From: Comamonas phosphati
GTDB lineage: Bacteria; Pseudomonadota; Gammaproteobacteria; Burkholderiales; Burkholderiaceae_C
Assembly: GCF_014637085.1 (NCBI RefSeq)
Contig: NZ_BMEU01000007.1
Coordinates: forward strand, 62,001-126,000
Direction: 5' to 3'
Length of the DNA stretch: 64,000 bases
In this document: positions 1 to 9,393 of the stretch, in pieces
Layout of the letters: each line of letters starts with the position of its first letter
How positions within the stretch are numbered: position 1 is the first letter of the stretch
Made by a program: the position numbers and the translations under genes
The notes under the pieces: generated by a model
What the model saw: only the letters and a program-made list of their open reading frames with translations
What the model was told of the DNA's origin: nothing
Database searches by the model: none

Positions 1-1
1 C

Positions 2-793
2 ACGATCTCTCTGTGGTTCGCGGGCGTGCCGCTGATTGCCTGCCTGATCAGCCAGCCTGCCGATCGTGCCCTGCTGCTGGGCCTGCCGGCCATCGCCACC
101 CTGGCAGCCTTTGCCCTACCCACTCTGCGCCGCAGCATCAGCGCGTTGATCGACTGGTTCACGCTGCTGTTCTTCAGCATCTCGGCCATTGCCATCTGGG
201 TGGTCTGGCTGGCGGTCCAGACCGGCACGCCCGCCAAGATTGCCGCCAACATCACCCGGCTGGCGCCGCAGTTCAGTGCCAGCATTTCCTGGCCCATGCT
301 GCTGGTGGCGCTGACTGCCTCGGCCGGCTGGGTGGTGCTGGTGATCTGGCGCACCTCGCGCAACCGTGCCGCCATCTGGAAGAGCCTAGTGCTGCCCGCG
401 GGCGGCGCCACGCTGGGCTGGCTGCTGCTCTCCACCTTGTGGATGCCGCTGCTGGACCACGCGCGCAGCTATGCGCCGCAGATGGAACAGATTGCCACCC
501 AGCTCGGCTCGGCATCGGAAAGGTCTGACTGCGTGCTGACCTATGGCCTGGGCCGCGCGCAGATTGCAGCCCTGCGCTACTACACCCAGGTGGACACCCA
601 TCTGCTGCGCCAGTCCCGCCCCGGCCAATGCCAGTGGCTGGTAGTGGACGCCGACCGCTGGGCCAATCCACGCAGCCAGCCACTGCGCGCCGACTGGAAT
701 GAAGTGGCCCGCGTGAGCCGTCCGACCGAACGCCGCAAGGAAGCCCTGGTGCTGCTGCGCCGCGCGGGCGCGCCCGCTGCTGCGGCCCGATGA
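2..793 (+). CDS. Glycosyltransferase-like membrane protein, C-terminal part (5' end outside window)
   Basis: The reading frame is open from the first bases of the window, so the start lies upstream and about 263 residues are visible. The visible part opens with about four hydrophobic membrane helices and ends in a soluble domain of roughly 110 residues. This layout is what the C-terminal half of family 39 / ArnT-like lipid-linked sugar transferases looks like, in which sugars are moved at the periplasmic face. The catalytic N-terminal loop is not in the window, so the family call is inference. The stop codon overlaps the start of the MATE gene (ATGA), which suggests translational coupling. 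Confidence 0.6.
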   Translation, partial: TISLWFAGVPLIACLISQPADRALLLGLPAIATLAAFALPTLRRSISALIDWFTLLFFSISAIAIWVVWLAVQTGTPAKIAANITRLAPQFSASISWPMLLVALTASAGWVVLVIWRTSRNRAAIWKSLVLPAGGATLGWLLLSTLWMPLLDHARSYAPQMEQIATQLGSASERSDCVLTYGLGRAQIAALRYYTQVDTHLLRQSRPGQCQWLVVDADRWANPRSQPLRADWNEVARVSRPTERRKEALVLLRRAGAPAAAAR

Positions 794-2163
794 GCGGCGA
801 CGCACGCCACGGCACACGCCACGAGATACGCCATATCGGCCGCCATGCCCTGACGGTGCTGGCGGGCCAGTTGGCCGTCATGGCCTTCGGCACCACGGAC
901 ACCATTGTGGCCGGCCGCTATTCCGATGGCGCCGTGGCCGCCCTGTCCGTGGGCGCCGCCATTTTCGTGAGTGTCTATGTCTCGCTCATGGGCATATTCC
1001 AGGCCCTGCTGCCGCTGTGGGCCGAGCAGCACGGTGCCAACCAGCCCCTGGCCATAGGCCGGTCGCTGCGCCAGTCCATGTATCTGTGCCTGGCCGCCTG
1101 CCTCATAGGCATGGCCGTTCTGCTGGCACCCGATGCCCTGCTGCGCTGGACCCATGTACCCGGACCTTTGCAGCAGGAAGTCAAGCGGTATCTGGCCATT
1201 GTGGCCCTGGGCCTGCCGCCGGCCCTGTTGTTTCGCGTCTACGGCGCACTCAATCAGGCGCTGGGCCGCCCGCACCTGGTCACGAGGCTGCAGCTGGCCT
1301 CGCTGCTGCTGAAGATCCCGCTGTCCGTCTGGCTCGCCTTCGGCGGCCTGGGCATGCCGGCCATGGGCGCTGCAGGCTGCGCCTGGGCCACGCTGGTCGT
1401 GAACTACGCCATGTTCGGCATCGCGCTGTGGCTGATGCGCAGCCGGGATTTCTATGTGCCCCTGGCCTTGTGGCAGCGCCTGGAGCGCCCGGACTGGCCC
1501 CAGCTGGCCCGCTTTGCCCGCCTGGGCATTCCCGCGGGCCTGGCCATTCTGGTGGAGGTGACTTCCTTCACGCTCATGGCCTTGTTCGTCGCGCGCCAGG
1601 GCACGCAGGCTTCGGCGGCCCACCAGATCGCGGCCAATCTGGCTGCCACCTGCTATATGGTGCCGCTGTCCCTGGCCATTGCCGCCAGCGCGCGCGTGAG
1701 CTTCTGGCGCGGCGCTGCCAACGAGGCCTTGGCGCGCCAGCTGATCATTCAGTGTTTCTGGCTTGCAGCCCTGATTGCCATTACGCTTTCAGCTGTACTA
1801 TTCATAGCACGTGAATCCATCGCCGGCTTCTATACCAGCTCGCCCCAAGTGGTTGCGCTCACGGCCGGCCTGCTGGGCTGGGTAGCTCTCTACCATGTAG
1901 CCGATGCCGTGCAGACCTTCTCCATCTTCGTGCTGCGCTGCTACCGCATCACCGTGGCACCGCTGGCCATCTACTGCGCGCTGCTCTGGGGCAGCGGCCT
2001 GGCCGGCGGCTACTGGCTGGCCTATGAAGCCCCTGGCAGCCTGCACCGGAGCCTGGCGCAAGGCACGCCCATGCCGTTCTGGGCCGCCAGTGCCGGCGCC
2101 CTGATCGTGACGGCCATGGCGTTCAGCGGCATTCTGTGCCGCGTGGTCAAGACCCGCCCTTGA
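790..2163 (+). CDS. MATE family multidrug efflux transporter
   Basis: A 457-residue, very hydrophobic protein with about 12 predicted membrane helices, the normal size and layout of NorM/DinF-type MATE pumps. The first helix region contains the G-Q-L-A-V-M-A-F-G-T-T-D-T stretch typical of MATE helix 1, and a related pattern recurs in the second half, as expected for the two six-helix repeats. Such pumps export cationic drugs or metabolites in exchange for H+ or Na+ in the inner membrane; the substrate cannot be read from sequence. It starts on the stop codon of the preceding gene and ends 18 bases from the convergent phoR stop, with no obvious terminator in between. Confidence 0.88.
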   Translation: MSGDARHGTRHEIRHIGRHALTVLAGQLAVMAFGTTDTIVAGRYSDGAVAALSVGAAIFVSVYVSLMGIFQALLPLWAEQHGANQPLAIGRSLRQSMYLCLAACLIGMAVLLAPDALLRWTHVPGPLQQEVKRYLAIVALGLPPALLFRVYGALNQALGRPHLVTRLQLASLLLKIPLSVWLAFGGLGMPAMGAAGCAWATLVVNYAMFGIALWLMRSRDFYVPLALWQRLERPDWPQLARFARLGIPAGLAILVEVTSFTLMALFVARQGTQASAAHQIAANLAATCYMVPLSLAIAASARVSFWRGAANEALARQLIIQCFWLAALIAITLSAVLFIARESIAGFYTSSPQVVALTAGLLGWVALYHVADAVQTFSIFVLRCYRITVAPLAIYCALLWGSGLAGGYWLAYEAPGSLHRSLAQGTPMPFWAASAGALIVTAMAFSGILCRVVKTRP

Positions 2164-2181
2164 CCGGATCGCTGGAACGGC

Positions 2182-3573
2182 TTACTGCTCCAGCTCCTGG
2201 GGCAGGCGTATGCGACTGGCCGGGAACGTCACCACGAACTCCGACCCCTGGCCCAGCGTGCTGCTGATGCTGAGCCTGGCGCCATGGCGCTGCAGCACAT
2301 GCTTGACGATGGCCAGGCCCAGGCCGGTGCCACCGGTATCGCGGGAACGGCTGCGGTCCACGCGGTAAAAGCGCTCGGTGAGCCGGGACAGATGCTTGGG
2401 ATCGATGCCCGCCCCCGTGTCCTTGACGGCAAAGCGGGCCGAGCCGTCCTCCAGCATTTCCCAACGCACCTCGATCTGCCCCCCCGCGGGCGTATAGCGC
2501 ATGGCGTTGGCCACCAGGTTGGAAAAAGCGCTGTGCAGTTCTGCGCTGGCACCGGCAATCTCGCCGGCTTCTTCCAGCACGCGGGCATCGGGAAAGGTCA
2601 GCGCATGCGGCCTGGCCTGCTTGCGCGCCAAGGCCGTGGACAGGCCGCGCGCCTCGTTCTCGCAGCGCTGCAGCAGATGCGAGACGGAAACCCAGTCCCT
2701 CGCGCCCGGCAGCGGGCTGCCTTCGAGCCGCGACAGGGTCAACAAGTCCTCCACCAGATGCAGCATGCGCTCGGCCTGCTGCGCCATCAGGCTCAGATAG
2801 CGGTTGCGCTCGTCCTCGGCCAGCGGCAGATTCTGCAGCGTCTCGACAAAGCCCGCCAGCACGGTGAGCGGCGTGCGGATCTCGTGCGAGACATTGGCCA
2901 CGAAGTCGCGGCGCATGGCCTCGGCCTGCTCCACCGCCGTCACGTCGCGCGACAGCAGCAGCTTGCGGCCCTCGCCGTAGCCATAGAGCTGCACCGACAG
3001 CTTGACCGGGCGCGAAGGCATGTTCTCGCGCCCCTGCATCACCAGATCCTGGGAAAAATCCTGGGCCGCATAGTAGGCGCTGAACTGCGGATCGCGCACC
3101 AGATTGCCGATGCTCTGCAGCAGATCGCGCTGGGCGTCGATGCCGAACTGGCGCTCGGCGATCCGGTTGCACCATTCGATGCGCCCCTGGTCGTCCAGCA
3201 GCACCACGCCGTTGGGACTGGCCTGCAGGGCGGAGAGGATATCGTTCAAGCGCTGATCGCCCTGCTGCACCTGCTGGACGCTATGGCGTATCCAGCGCCG
3301 CATGCGCACGCAGATCTCGCCCCAGATGCCCGAAAGATCGGGCGCCGTGCCCAGTTCGGACTGACGCAGCCAGTGCAGCAGCCGCACCGCATTCCAGCTG
3401 TCGACCAGCCACCAGATCCAGCCGCCCATGAAGGCACCCGCCAGCGCGGCGGCGCACTGGGAAGCCACCGTTGCAGCCACATTGCCCGGCGCCATCAGCC
3501 GTGTCCAGACAAACCATCCCAGCACCGCCCCTGCGATCTGGGATGCCAATAAGCGAAATCCGCGCCAGCCCAT
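2182..3573 (-). CDS. phoR: Phosphate regulon sensor histidine kinase PhoR
   Basis: A 463-residue inner-membrane histidine kinase: two membrane segments at about 8-30 and 35-57, a PAS-like domain at about 108-200, an H-box (F-V-A-N-V-S-H-E-I-R-T-P) with the phosphorylated His near 230, an N-box (N-L-V-A-N-A-M-R-Y-T), and G-boxes D-T-G-A-G-I and G-T-G-L-G-L-A-I-V. The absence of a large periplasmic domain is typical of PhoR, which is thought to sense phosphate through the Pst transporter and PhoU. It lies directly downstream of phoB. I chose ATG at 3573 because family members start close to the first helix and a weak GAGAAAG site precedes it; ATG at 3642 would add 23 basic residues. Confidence 0.93.
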   Translation of the reverse strand: MGWRGFRLLASQIAGAVLGWFVWTRLMAPGNVAATVASQCAAALAGAFMGGWIWWLVDSWNAVRLLHWLRQSELGTAPDLSGIWGEICVRMRRWIRHSVQQVQQGDQRLNDILSALQASPNGVVLLDDQGRIEWCNRIAERQFGIDAQRDLLQSIGNLVRDPQFSAYYAAQDFSQDLVMQGRENMPSRPVKLSVQLYGYGEGRKLLLSRDVTAVEQAEAMRRDFVANVSHEIRTPLTVLAGFVETLQNLPLAEDERNRYLSLMAQQAERMLHLVEDLLTLSRLEGSPLPGARDWVSVSHLLQRCENEARGLSTALARKQARPHALTFPDARVLEEAGEIAGASAELHSAFSNLVANAMRYTPAGGQIEVRWEMLEDGSARFAVKDTGAGIDPKHLSRLTERFYRVDRSRSRDTGGTGLGLAIVKHVLQRHGARLSISSTLGQGSEFVVTFPASRIRLPQELEQ

Positions 3574-3650
3574 AGTTGCTTTCTCGATTTTTTTGGCTTG
3601 TCGGCGCACCCGGCCCAGGCAGCTGCCGCCGGGCGGACGCATCGATGCGA

Positions 3651-4346
3651 TTACACCAGGGCCTGGCCGCTGAAGCGGTAGCCGGCTCCGCGCACGGTTT
3701 CGATCAGGGTACCCGCCACGCCGAGGGATTCGCGCAGGCGCTTGACGTGCACGTCCACCGTGCGCTCCTCGATGAACACATGGTCGCCCCAGACCTTGTC
3801 CAGCAGCTGCGCACGGCTGTGCACGCGCTCGGGATGCTTCATCAGGTAGTTGAGCAGCTTGAATTCGGTGGGCCCGATCTTCAGCAGCTCGCCCTGCCAG
3901 CTCACGCGGTGAGCCGCGGCGTCTAGCACCAGCTCGCCGATGCTGACCTTGTCCTGGACCTGCTCGGGCGCCCGGCGGCGCAGCACGGCACGGATGCGTG
4001 CCAGCAGTTCCTGGGTGGAAAACGGCTTGGTGATGTAGTCGTCGGCACCGGCATCGAGCCCTGCCACCTTGTCGGGCTCGTCGCCGCGTGCGGTCAGCAT
4101 CAGAATGGGCACGGCCTTGGTGCGTGCATCCGAGCGCCACTTGCGCGCCAGCGCAAGGCCGCTGGCGCCGGGCAGCATCCAGTCGAGCAGTATCACGTCC
4201 GGCAGCACGGCATCGAGCTCGCGCTGCGCCGAAATGCCGTCTTCCGCCCAGACGGGCTGGAAGCCGTTATGCCTCAAATTGACCGCAATCAGCTCCGCAA
4301 TCGCGGGCTCATCCTCGACGATGAGGACCATGGGCATCTTCTTCAT
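3651..4346 (-). CDS. phoB: Phosphate regulon response regulator PhoB
   Basis: A 231-residue OmpR-family response regulator. The receiver domain (about 6-120) has the acidic pair E11/D12, phospho-acceptor D55 in L-L-D-W-M-L-P-G and K106 in I-T-K-P-F. The C-terminal winged helix carries R-T-V-D-V-H-V-K-R-L-R and ends in the R-G-A-G-Y-R-F motif. Phosphorylated by PhoR, it should bind Pho boxes such as those upstream of pstS and ppk in this window. It sits between phoU and phoR in the pst-pho cluster, and no Pho box is seen directly in front of it, so it probably depends on read-through from pstS. Confidence 0.95.
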   Translation of the reverse strand: MKKMPMVLIVEDEPAIAELIAVNLRHNGFQPVWAEDGISAQRELDAVLPDVILLDWMLPGASGLALARKWRSDARTKAVPILMLTARGDEPDKVAGLDAGADDYITKPFSTQELLARIRAVLRRRAPEQVQDKVSIGELVLDAAAHRVSWQGELLKIGPTEFKLLNYLMKHPERVHSRAQLLDKVWGDHVFIEERTVDVHVKRLRESLGVAGTLIETVRGAGYRFSGQALV

Positions 4347-4364
4347 CCCTGGGTTGCCTCCTGC

Positions 4365-5066
4365 TTACAGCACCGCAGATTCGATATCCGCCATGGTCTG
4401 ATGGCGCACGTCCTTGCCTTCGACCAGATAGATGATCAGCTCGGCCACGTTCTTGGAATGGTCGCCGATGCGCTCGATCGCCTTGGCCAGGAACAGCAGA
4501 TCCAGGCTCGCCGAGATCGTGCGCGGGTCTTCCACCATGTAGGTGATGAGCTTGCGCACGAAGCCGTCGAATTCCTCGTCGATCAGATCATCCTCCTTGA
4601 GGATGGCCACGGCCGACTTGGTATCGAGGCGCGCGAACGCATCCAGCGTCTTGCGCAGCAGCTCCGAGGCCATTTCGGCGGCCACGCGCAGATCGCTGGT
4701 GGGCAGCGAGCGGGCGGTGCCACTTTCGATGATGGACTTGACCATGCGCGCCATCTTGCAGGCTTCGTCGCCCATGCGCTCCAGGTTGGCCGTCGCCTTG
4801 GAAACGGCTATCAGCAGGCGCAGGTCGCGCGCCGTGGGCTGGCGACGCGCGATGATGGACGACAGGTCGTGGTCGATTTCCACTTCCATGGCGTTCACGC
4901 GCTTTTCCGTGGTGATCACCTGGTCCACGGCATCGGTGCTGAAGCTGGTCAGCGCATAGACCGCCTCGCGGATCTGGGATTCCACCAGACCGCCTAGTTC
5001 CATGACCCGGGCGGAGACCCGGTTGAGTTCGCTGTCGAACTGGCTCGAGAGATGTTTTTCTGTCAT
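4365..5066 (-). CDS. phoU: Phosphate signalling protein PhoU
   Basis: A 233-residue all-helical protein with the two tandem PhoU domains, including M-E-V-E-I-D-H-D-L in the first and R-I-G-D-H-S-K-N in the second, the usual metal-binding E/D motifs. PhoU connects the Pst transporter to PhoR and keeps the regulon off when phosphate is plentiful. I start it at ATG 5066 behind a clear GAGGAG site; an in-frame start six codons upstream (5084) would swallow that site. It lies 10 bases after pstB. Confidence 0.94.
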   Translation of the reverse strand: MTEKHLSSQFDSELNRVSARVMELGGLVESQIREAVYALTSFSTDAVDQVITTEKRVNAMEVEIDHDLSSIIARRQPTARDLRLLIAVSKATANLERMGDEACKMARMVKSIIESGTARSLPTSDLRVAAEMASELLRKTLDAFARLDTKSAVAILKEDDLIDEEFDGFVRKLITYMVEDPRTISASLDLLFLAKAIERIGDHSKNVAELIIYLVEGKDVRHQTMADIESAVL

Positions 5067-5076
5067 TGCTGGCTCC

Positions 5077-5859
5077 TCAACCAAACCTTCCTGTGATGTA
5101 GTCCTCGGTTTCCTTGCGCTGGGGCTTGAAGAACATTTGTTCGGTTTCGCCGAACTCCACCAGGTCGCCCAGGTACATATAGGCCGTGTAGTCGCTGCAG
5201 CGCGCTGCCTGCTGCATGTTGTGGGTCACGATGACCACGGTGTAGTCGTTCTTGAGCTCGGCGATCAGCTCCTCGATCTTGGCCGTGGAGATGGGGTCCA
5301 GCGCCGAGCAGGGCTCGTCCAGAAGCAGCACTTGGGGCTTGATGGCGATGCCGCGCGCAATGCACAGGCGCTGCTGCTGACCGCCCGACAGGCTCGAGCC
5401 GCCTTGCTGCAGCTTGTCCTTGACTTCGTTCCACAGCGCCGCCTTGCGCAGGGCCCATTCCACACGGTCGTCCATCTCGGAGGCGTTGAGGTTCTCGAAC
5501 AGCTTCACGCCGAAGGCGATGTTGTCGTAGATCGACATGGGAAACGGCGTGGGCTTCTGGAACACCATGCCGACCTTGGCGCGGATCAGCGCCACGTCCT
5601 GCTTGGAAGTCAGCAGGTTCTCGCCGTCCAGCAGGATCCGGCCTTCGGCGCGCTGCTCGGGATACAGCTCGAACATGCGGTTGAAGGTGCGCAGCAGCGT
5701 GGACTTGCCGCAGCCCGAAGGGCCAATGAAGGCGGTGACCTTCTTTTCGGGAATGTCGAGATTGATGTTCTTCAACGCGTGGAACTTGCCGTAGAAGAAA
5801 TTCAGGTCGCGCACCGCCAGCTTGGACGTGCTGGGGATGTTTTGGATGCTTGCAGTCAT
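5077..5859 (-). CDS. pstB: Phosphate ABC transporter ATP-binding protein PstB
   Basis: A 260-residue ABC ATPase. The Walker [10 protein letters not shown] is at about 46-54, the signature L-S-G-G-Q-Q-Q-R at about 157-164, Walker B L-L-L-D-E-P at about 179-184 followed by C-S-A-L-D-P, and the H-loop V-I-V-T-H-N-M further on. Length and motifs match PstB, which powers high-affinity phosphate uptake together with PstA and PstC. It lies 12 bases after pstA and 10 bases before phoU, as part of the same transcript. Confidence 0.96.
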   Translation of the reverse strand: MTASIQNIPSTSKLAVRDLNFFYGKFHALKNINLDIPEKKVTAFIGPSGCGKSTLLRTFNRMFELYPEQRAEGRILLDGENLLTSKQDVALIRAKVGMVFQKPTPFPMSIYDNIAFGVKLFENLNASEMDDRVEWALRKAALWNEVKDKLQQGGSSLSGGQQQRLCIARGIAIKPQVLLLDEPCSALDPISTAKIEELIAELKNDYTVVIVTHNMQQAARCSDYTAYMYLGDLVEFGETEQMFFKPQRKETEDYITGRFG

Positions 5860-5871
5860 GGCTCTCTCGAA

Positions 5872-6756
5872 TTACTTTTGGCGGGTGATGAAACGCGCCA
5901 GGATGTTCAGGCCCAGCACAGCCACCGTGATCAGGAACACACCGGCCCAGGCCAGTTGCTGCCAGTTTTCATAGGGGCTCATGGCAAATTTGAAGATCGT
6001 CACCGGCAGGCTGGACATGGGCTTGGACAGGTCGCCATTCCAGAACTGATTGTTCAGCGCGGTGAACAGCAGCGGCGCGGTCTCGCCGGCGATACGGGCC
6101 ACGGCCAGCAGCACGCCGGTGATCACGCCGGCCCGGGCCGCGCGCAGGGTCACCATGATGATGACCTTCCACTTGGGCGTGCCCAGGGCATAGGCGGCCT
6201 CGCGCAGGCTGGCGGGCACCAGGGTCAGCATGTTCTCGGTGGTGCGGATCACCACGGGAATCACGATCAGCGCCAGCGCCACGATGCCGGCATAGGCCGA
6301 GAAACTCTTCAAGCGCGCCACCACCACGCCATAGACGAACAGGCCGATGACAATGGAAGGCGCCGACAGCAGAATGTCGTTGACGAAGCGCGTGGCGCCG
6401 GCCAGCCAGCTTTTCCGGTCGTACTCGGCCAGGTACACGCCGGCCATGACGCCGATGGGCGTGCCCACGAAGGTGGCCAGCGCCACCATGACCAGGGAGC
6501 CGAAGATCGCGTTGGCAATGCCGCCGGCCTCGTTGGGCGGCGGCGTCATCTCGGTAAACAGGGCCAGGCTCATGCCGCCCACGCCGAGCCGAATGGTTTC
6601 CCACAGAATCCAGATCAGCCAGAACACGCCGAAAAGCATGGCGGTCATGGACAGGGTCAGGGCCACCTGGTTCAGGCGCTTGCGCTGGGCATACTTGGCC
6701 GCACGCACGTCGGCCAGCTCGGCCGCCTTGATCATTTTGGTGGAGGTCGTGCTCAC
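5872..6756 (-). CDS. pstA: Phosphate ABC transporter permease PstA
   Basis: A 294-residue inner-membrane protein with about six helices and the permease loop [13 protein letters not shown] that contacts PstB. The segment [13 protein letters not shown] is characteristic of PstA. The start is GTG at 6756, overlapping the pstC stop by four bases (GTGA) and preceded by GGAG at seven bases, which indicates translational coupling. It forms the membrane channel with PstC. Confidence 0.95.
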   Translation of the reverse strand: MSTTSTKMIKAAELADVRAAKYAQRKRLNQVALTLSMTAMLFGVFWLIWILWETIRLGVGGMSLALFTEMTPPPNEAGGIANAIFGSLVMVALATFVGTPIGVMAGVYLAEYDRKSWLAGATRFVNDILLSAPSIVIGLFVYGVVVARLKSFSAYAGIVALALIVIPVVIRTTENMLTLVPASLREAAYALGTPKWKVIIMVTLRAARAGVITGVLLAVARIAGETAPLLFTALNNQFWNGDLSKPMSSLPVTIFKFAMSPYENWQQLAWAGVFLITVAVLGLNILARFITRQK

Positions 6757-7787
6757 GAACGGGCTCCTTCATTCTTCTCCAGGCGGCCCAGCAGCACCTT
6801 GGACAGCGCCAGCACCACGAAGGTGATGAAAAACAGCACCAGGCCCAGATAGATCAGCGATGCCTGGTGCAGGCCTTCGCCCGCTTCGGCGAATTCGTTG
6901 GCCAGGGCCGAGGTGATGCTGTTGGCGGCCTCGAACACCGACAGCGAGTTGAGCTGGTTCATGTTGCCGATCACGAAGGTGACCGCCATGGTCTCGCCCA
7001 GGGCGCGGCCCAGACCCAGCATGACGCCGCCCAGCACGCCGGTCTTGGTATAGGGCAGCACGACTTTCCAGACCACCTCCCAGGTGGTGGAGCCCAGGCC
7101 GTAGGCCGACTCCTTGAGCAGCGCCGGCGTGACTTCGAACACATCGCGCATCACCGAGGAGATGAAGGGAATGATCATGATGGCCAGGATGATGCCGGCC
7201 GACAGAATGCCGATGCCCACGGGAGGGCCCGCCACAAAGGCGCCCAGATAGGGAACGCCGTTGAACAGCGACTGCAGCGGCTGCTGCACATAGGTGGCCA
7301 GCACGGGGCCGAACACCATCAGGCCCCACATGCCGTAGACGATGGACGGCACGGCGGCCAGCAGCTCCACGGCGGTGCCCAGCGGGCGCTTGAGCCAGGC
7401 GGGCGACAGCTCGGTCAGGAACAGGGCGATGCCGAAGCTCACGGGCACGGCGATCAGCAGGGCAATCAGCGACGTGGCCAGCGTGCCGTAGATCATGACC
7501 AGGCCACCGTATTCGTTCTGAACGGGGTCCCAGACGCTGCGCCCCAGAAAGCTCAGGCCATATTCGCGGATGGCGGGCCATGCCCCGAAAAACAGGGACA
7601 CCATGATGGCCAGCAGCAGACCCAGGGTCAGCAGCGCCGCACCGCGGGCCAGGGCCGCAAAAAAACGATCCGCCGCGGAGCCCGATAACAGGGGCCGGCG
7701 TGGCGGAGAAGGCGTGCGTTGCGCGCTTGGTTTGGCAGGCATGGCGGCCAGCGATGGATCAGGGTGAGGGGGCGACGTAGTGGACAC
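6753..7787 (-). CDS. pstC: Phosphate ABC transporter permease PstC
   Basis: A 344-residue permease with an extended Pro/Ser-rich cytoplasmic N-terminus of about 40 residues before the first helix, then about six membrane helices. It carries the PstC-like [12 protein letters not shown] and the loop [13 protein letters not shown] that contacts the ATPase. I take GTG 7787 as the start because AAGG lies about nine bases upstream; ATG at 7742 would remove 15 residues and has no ribosome binding site. A hairpin separates it from pstS. Confidence 0.93.
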   Translation of the reverse strand: MSTTSPPHPDPSLAAMPAKPSAQRTPSPPRRPLLSGSAADRFFAALARGAALLTLGLLLAIMVSLFFGAWPAIREYGLSFLGRSVWDPVQNEYGGLVMIYGTLATSLIALLIAVPVSFGIALFLTELSPAWLKRPLGTAVELLAAVPSIVYGMWGLMVFGPVLATYVQQPLQSLFNGVPYLGAFVAGPPVGIGILSAGIILAIMIIPFISSVMRDVFEVTPALLKESAYGLGSTTWEVVWKVVLPYTKTGVLGGVMLGLGRALGETMAVTFVIGNMNQLNSLSVFEAANSITSALANEFAEAGEGLHQASLIYLGLVLFFITFVVLALSKVLLGRLEKNEGARS

Positions 7788-7822
7788 GTGCAGCGCCTTT
7801 TATTCACAACAGTTGAACAGCT

Positions 7823-7850
7823 GGGGGGAGAGCGTGTTCACGCCCTCCCC
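7823..7850 (-). promoter_or_regulatory. Hairpin in the pstS-pstC spacer
   Basis: An imperfect GC-rich inverted repeat (GGGGAG..GCGTG against CACGC..CTCCCC, one A/C mismatch) lies in the 106-base gap between pstS and pstC. In the direction of the operon no U-run follows it, so it looks more like an RNA-stabilising or processing element that would raise PstS above the permeases than a true terminator. On the + strand it is followed by TTTTT. Confidence 0.45.
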
Positions 7851-7893
7851 TTTTTAACAGGTGTGCCGGCCAGCGGCAAACCGGCTTCAAAGA

Positions 7894-8934
7894 TTACTGC
7901 AGAGCGATGGCCTTGCCTGCGCCATCCTTGATCTCATGCCAGGACTTGTAGATCACGTTCTTGACGGCCTCGGGCATGGGCACGTAGTCCAGATCCGTGG
8001 CGGTCTTGTCGCCGGACTTGTAGGCCCACTCGAAGAACTTGAGCGAAGCGGCGGCCTGGGCAGGCTTGTCCTGGCTCTTGTGCATCAGGATGAAGGTGGC
8101 GCTGGTGATGGGCCAGGCAGCCTTGCCGGGCTGGTTGGTCAGGATCTGGTAGAAGCTCTTGCTCCACTCGGCACCGGCAGCGGCGGCCTTGAAGGTCTCA
8201 TCGTCGGGGGAGACGAAGTTGCCTTCTTTGTTCTGCAGCTGGGTATAGGTGAGCTTGTTCTGCTTCACATAGGCGTATTCCACATAGCCGATGGAGTTGG
8301 GCAGGCGGCCCACGAAGGCGGCCACACCCTCGTTGCCCTTGCCGCCCGCGCCGGTGGGCCAGTTCACAGCCGTACCCTCACCGACCTTGTCCTTCCACTC
8401 GGGGTTGACCTTGGACAGGTAGTTGGTGAAGCCGAAGGTCGTTCCCGAGCCGTCAGCGCGGCGCACGGGAGCGATGGTCGCGTCAGGCAGGTTCACGCCG
8501 GGGTTCAGCGCCGCGATGGCGGGGTCGTTCCACTTGGCGATCTTGCCCAGGTAGATGTCGCCCAGCACATGGCCGCTCAGCTTCAGCTGGCCGGGAGCGA
8601 TGCCCTTGATGTTGACCACGGGCACGATGCCGCCGATCACGGTGGGGAACTGCACCAGGCCCTTCTTCTGCAGCTCTTCGTCCTTCAGGGGGGCGTCGGA
8701 AGCACCGAAATCCACGGTCTTGGCGTCGATCTGCTTGATGCCGGCGCTGGAACCCACGGACTGATAGTTGATCTTGACGCCGGTGGCCTTGTGATAATCA
8801 GCAGCCCACTTGGAGTACAGCGGAGCGGGGAAGCTCGCGCCGGCACCGGTGGCTTCCTGCTGGGCCCATGCTTGGCTCAGACCGCCAACGGACAAAGCAC
8901 CAGCCACTAGAACGTGAGTCAAGGACAACTTCAT
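7894..8934 (-). CDS. pstS: Phosphate ABC transporter substrate-binding protein PstS
   Basis: A 346-residue periplasmic phosphate-binding protein. It begins with a Sec signal peptide (M-K-L-S-L-T-H..., cleavage expected after A-W-A) and carries the phosphate-binding segments [26 protein letters not shown] and [10 protein letters not shown] use ATG 8934, since the signal peptide begins there and AAAGG precedes it; the upstream extension to 9129 is promoter DNA. It is the first gene of the pst-pho cluster and has a Pho box about 55 bases upstream. Confidence 0.96.
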   Translation of the reverse strand: MKLSLTHVLVAGALSVGGLSQAWAQQEATGAGASFPAPLYSKWAADYHKATGVKINYQSVGSSAGIKQIDAKTVDFGASDAPLKDEELQKKGLVQFPTVIGGIVPVVNIKGIAPGQLKLSGHVLGDIYLGKIAKWNDPAIAALNPGVNLPDATIAPVRRADGSGTTFGFTNYLSKVNPEWKDKVGEGTAVNWPTGAGGKGNEGVAAFVGRLPNSIGYVEYAYVKQNKLTYTQLQNKEGNFVSPDDETFKAAAAGAEWSKSFYQILTNQPGKAAWPITSATFILMHKSQDKPAQAAASLKFFEWAYKSGDKTATDLDYVPMPEAVKNVIYKSWHEIKDGAGKAIALQ

Positions 8935-8974
8935 GATGAACAGACCTTTTAGGGTTGAAAGATTCGATGATTGG

Positions 8975-9007
8975 ACTGTAAAAATCATTTGTGACATTGT
9001 TGTGACA
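8975..9007 (-). promoter_or_regulatory. Pho box and -10 of the pstS promoter
   Basis: On the minus strand two identical TGTCACA repeats start exactly 11 bases apart (complement of 9001-9007 and 8990-8996), the spacing known for PhoB half-sites, where a PhoB dimer replaces a canonical -35. A TACAGT -10 (complement of 8975-8980) follows nine bases later. This is the expected layout of a PhoB-activated promoter driving pstS and the genes behind it. Confidence 0.75.
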
Positions 9008-9132
9008 TGACGATGGCGACTGTCATTCTCGTTTCTCCGCGCACTCCACAAAAGAAAAACCTCGCCTGGAGCACGGCAATCACGCACAGCACACGATCTT
9101 GAAAGCTGGCTTTTGCAATACGCGGCCATGGC

Positions 9133-9150
9133 GTCACAAACCTGTCACAT
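9133..9150 (+). promoter_or_regulatory. Candidate Pho box reading toward ppx
   Basis: GTCACAA and GTCACAT lie exactly 11 bases apart on the + strand, facing ppx about 245 bases downstream. The period and sequence match PhoB half-sites. No good -10 is visible immediately downstream, so the functional link to ppx is inference. Confidence 0.45.
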
Positions 9151-9393
9151 CACCCTCTCAGACTGAGGGTACCTCGTGGCGTTGCCCAGGCGCGGCCGGC
9201 CCCATCCCTGAAGAAATACCCAATGCCGTCAGGGTTGTTTCACGATGCTCACATCTGTGACAGCCGCTGTACCGCATATTCTCCTGCGTGCCCAGCCAGC
9301 GGCCCCGCACGAGCCCAAGCCGTGCGGCTGAGCCGCCTGAACGAGTAGCTTGCGTACACAACACTAGAAAACCTGCATTGATTGGCTTGGACA

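Larger units (their letters stand above)
8935..9393. other. pstS/ppx divergent intergenic region
   Basis: This 459-base spacer holds the pstS Pho box, a second Pho-box-like pair in the opposite orientation at 9133-9150, a small hairpin near 9151-9171 (ACCCTC/GAGGGT) and an isolated CTGTGACAG palindrome near 9254-9262. I see no convincing coding sequence in it. Confidence 0.6.

Noticed and set aside
2164-2181. A terminator between MATE and phoR
   Set aside because: The 18-base gap contains no hairpin; termination must happen inside a neighbouring gene or by Rho.
2182-4140. A single 652-codon frame covering phoR and part of phoB
   Set aside because: The first 190 codons run antiparallel in frame to phoB DNA and are Arg/Ala-rich noise; PhoR begins at 3573.
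9247-9262. CTGTGACAG palindrome as a further Pho box
   Set aside because: It has only one half-site in each orientation and no partner 11 bases away.
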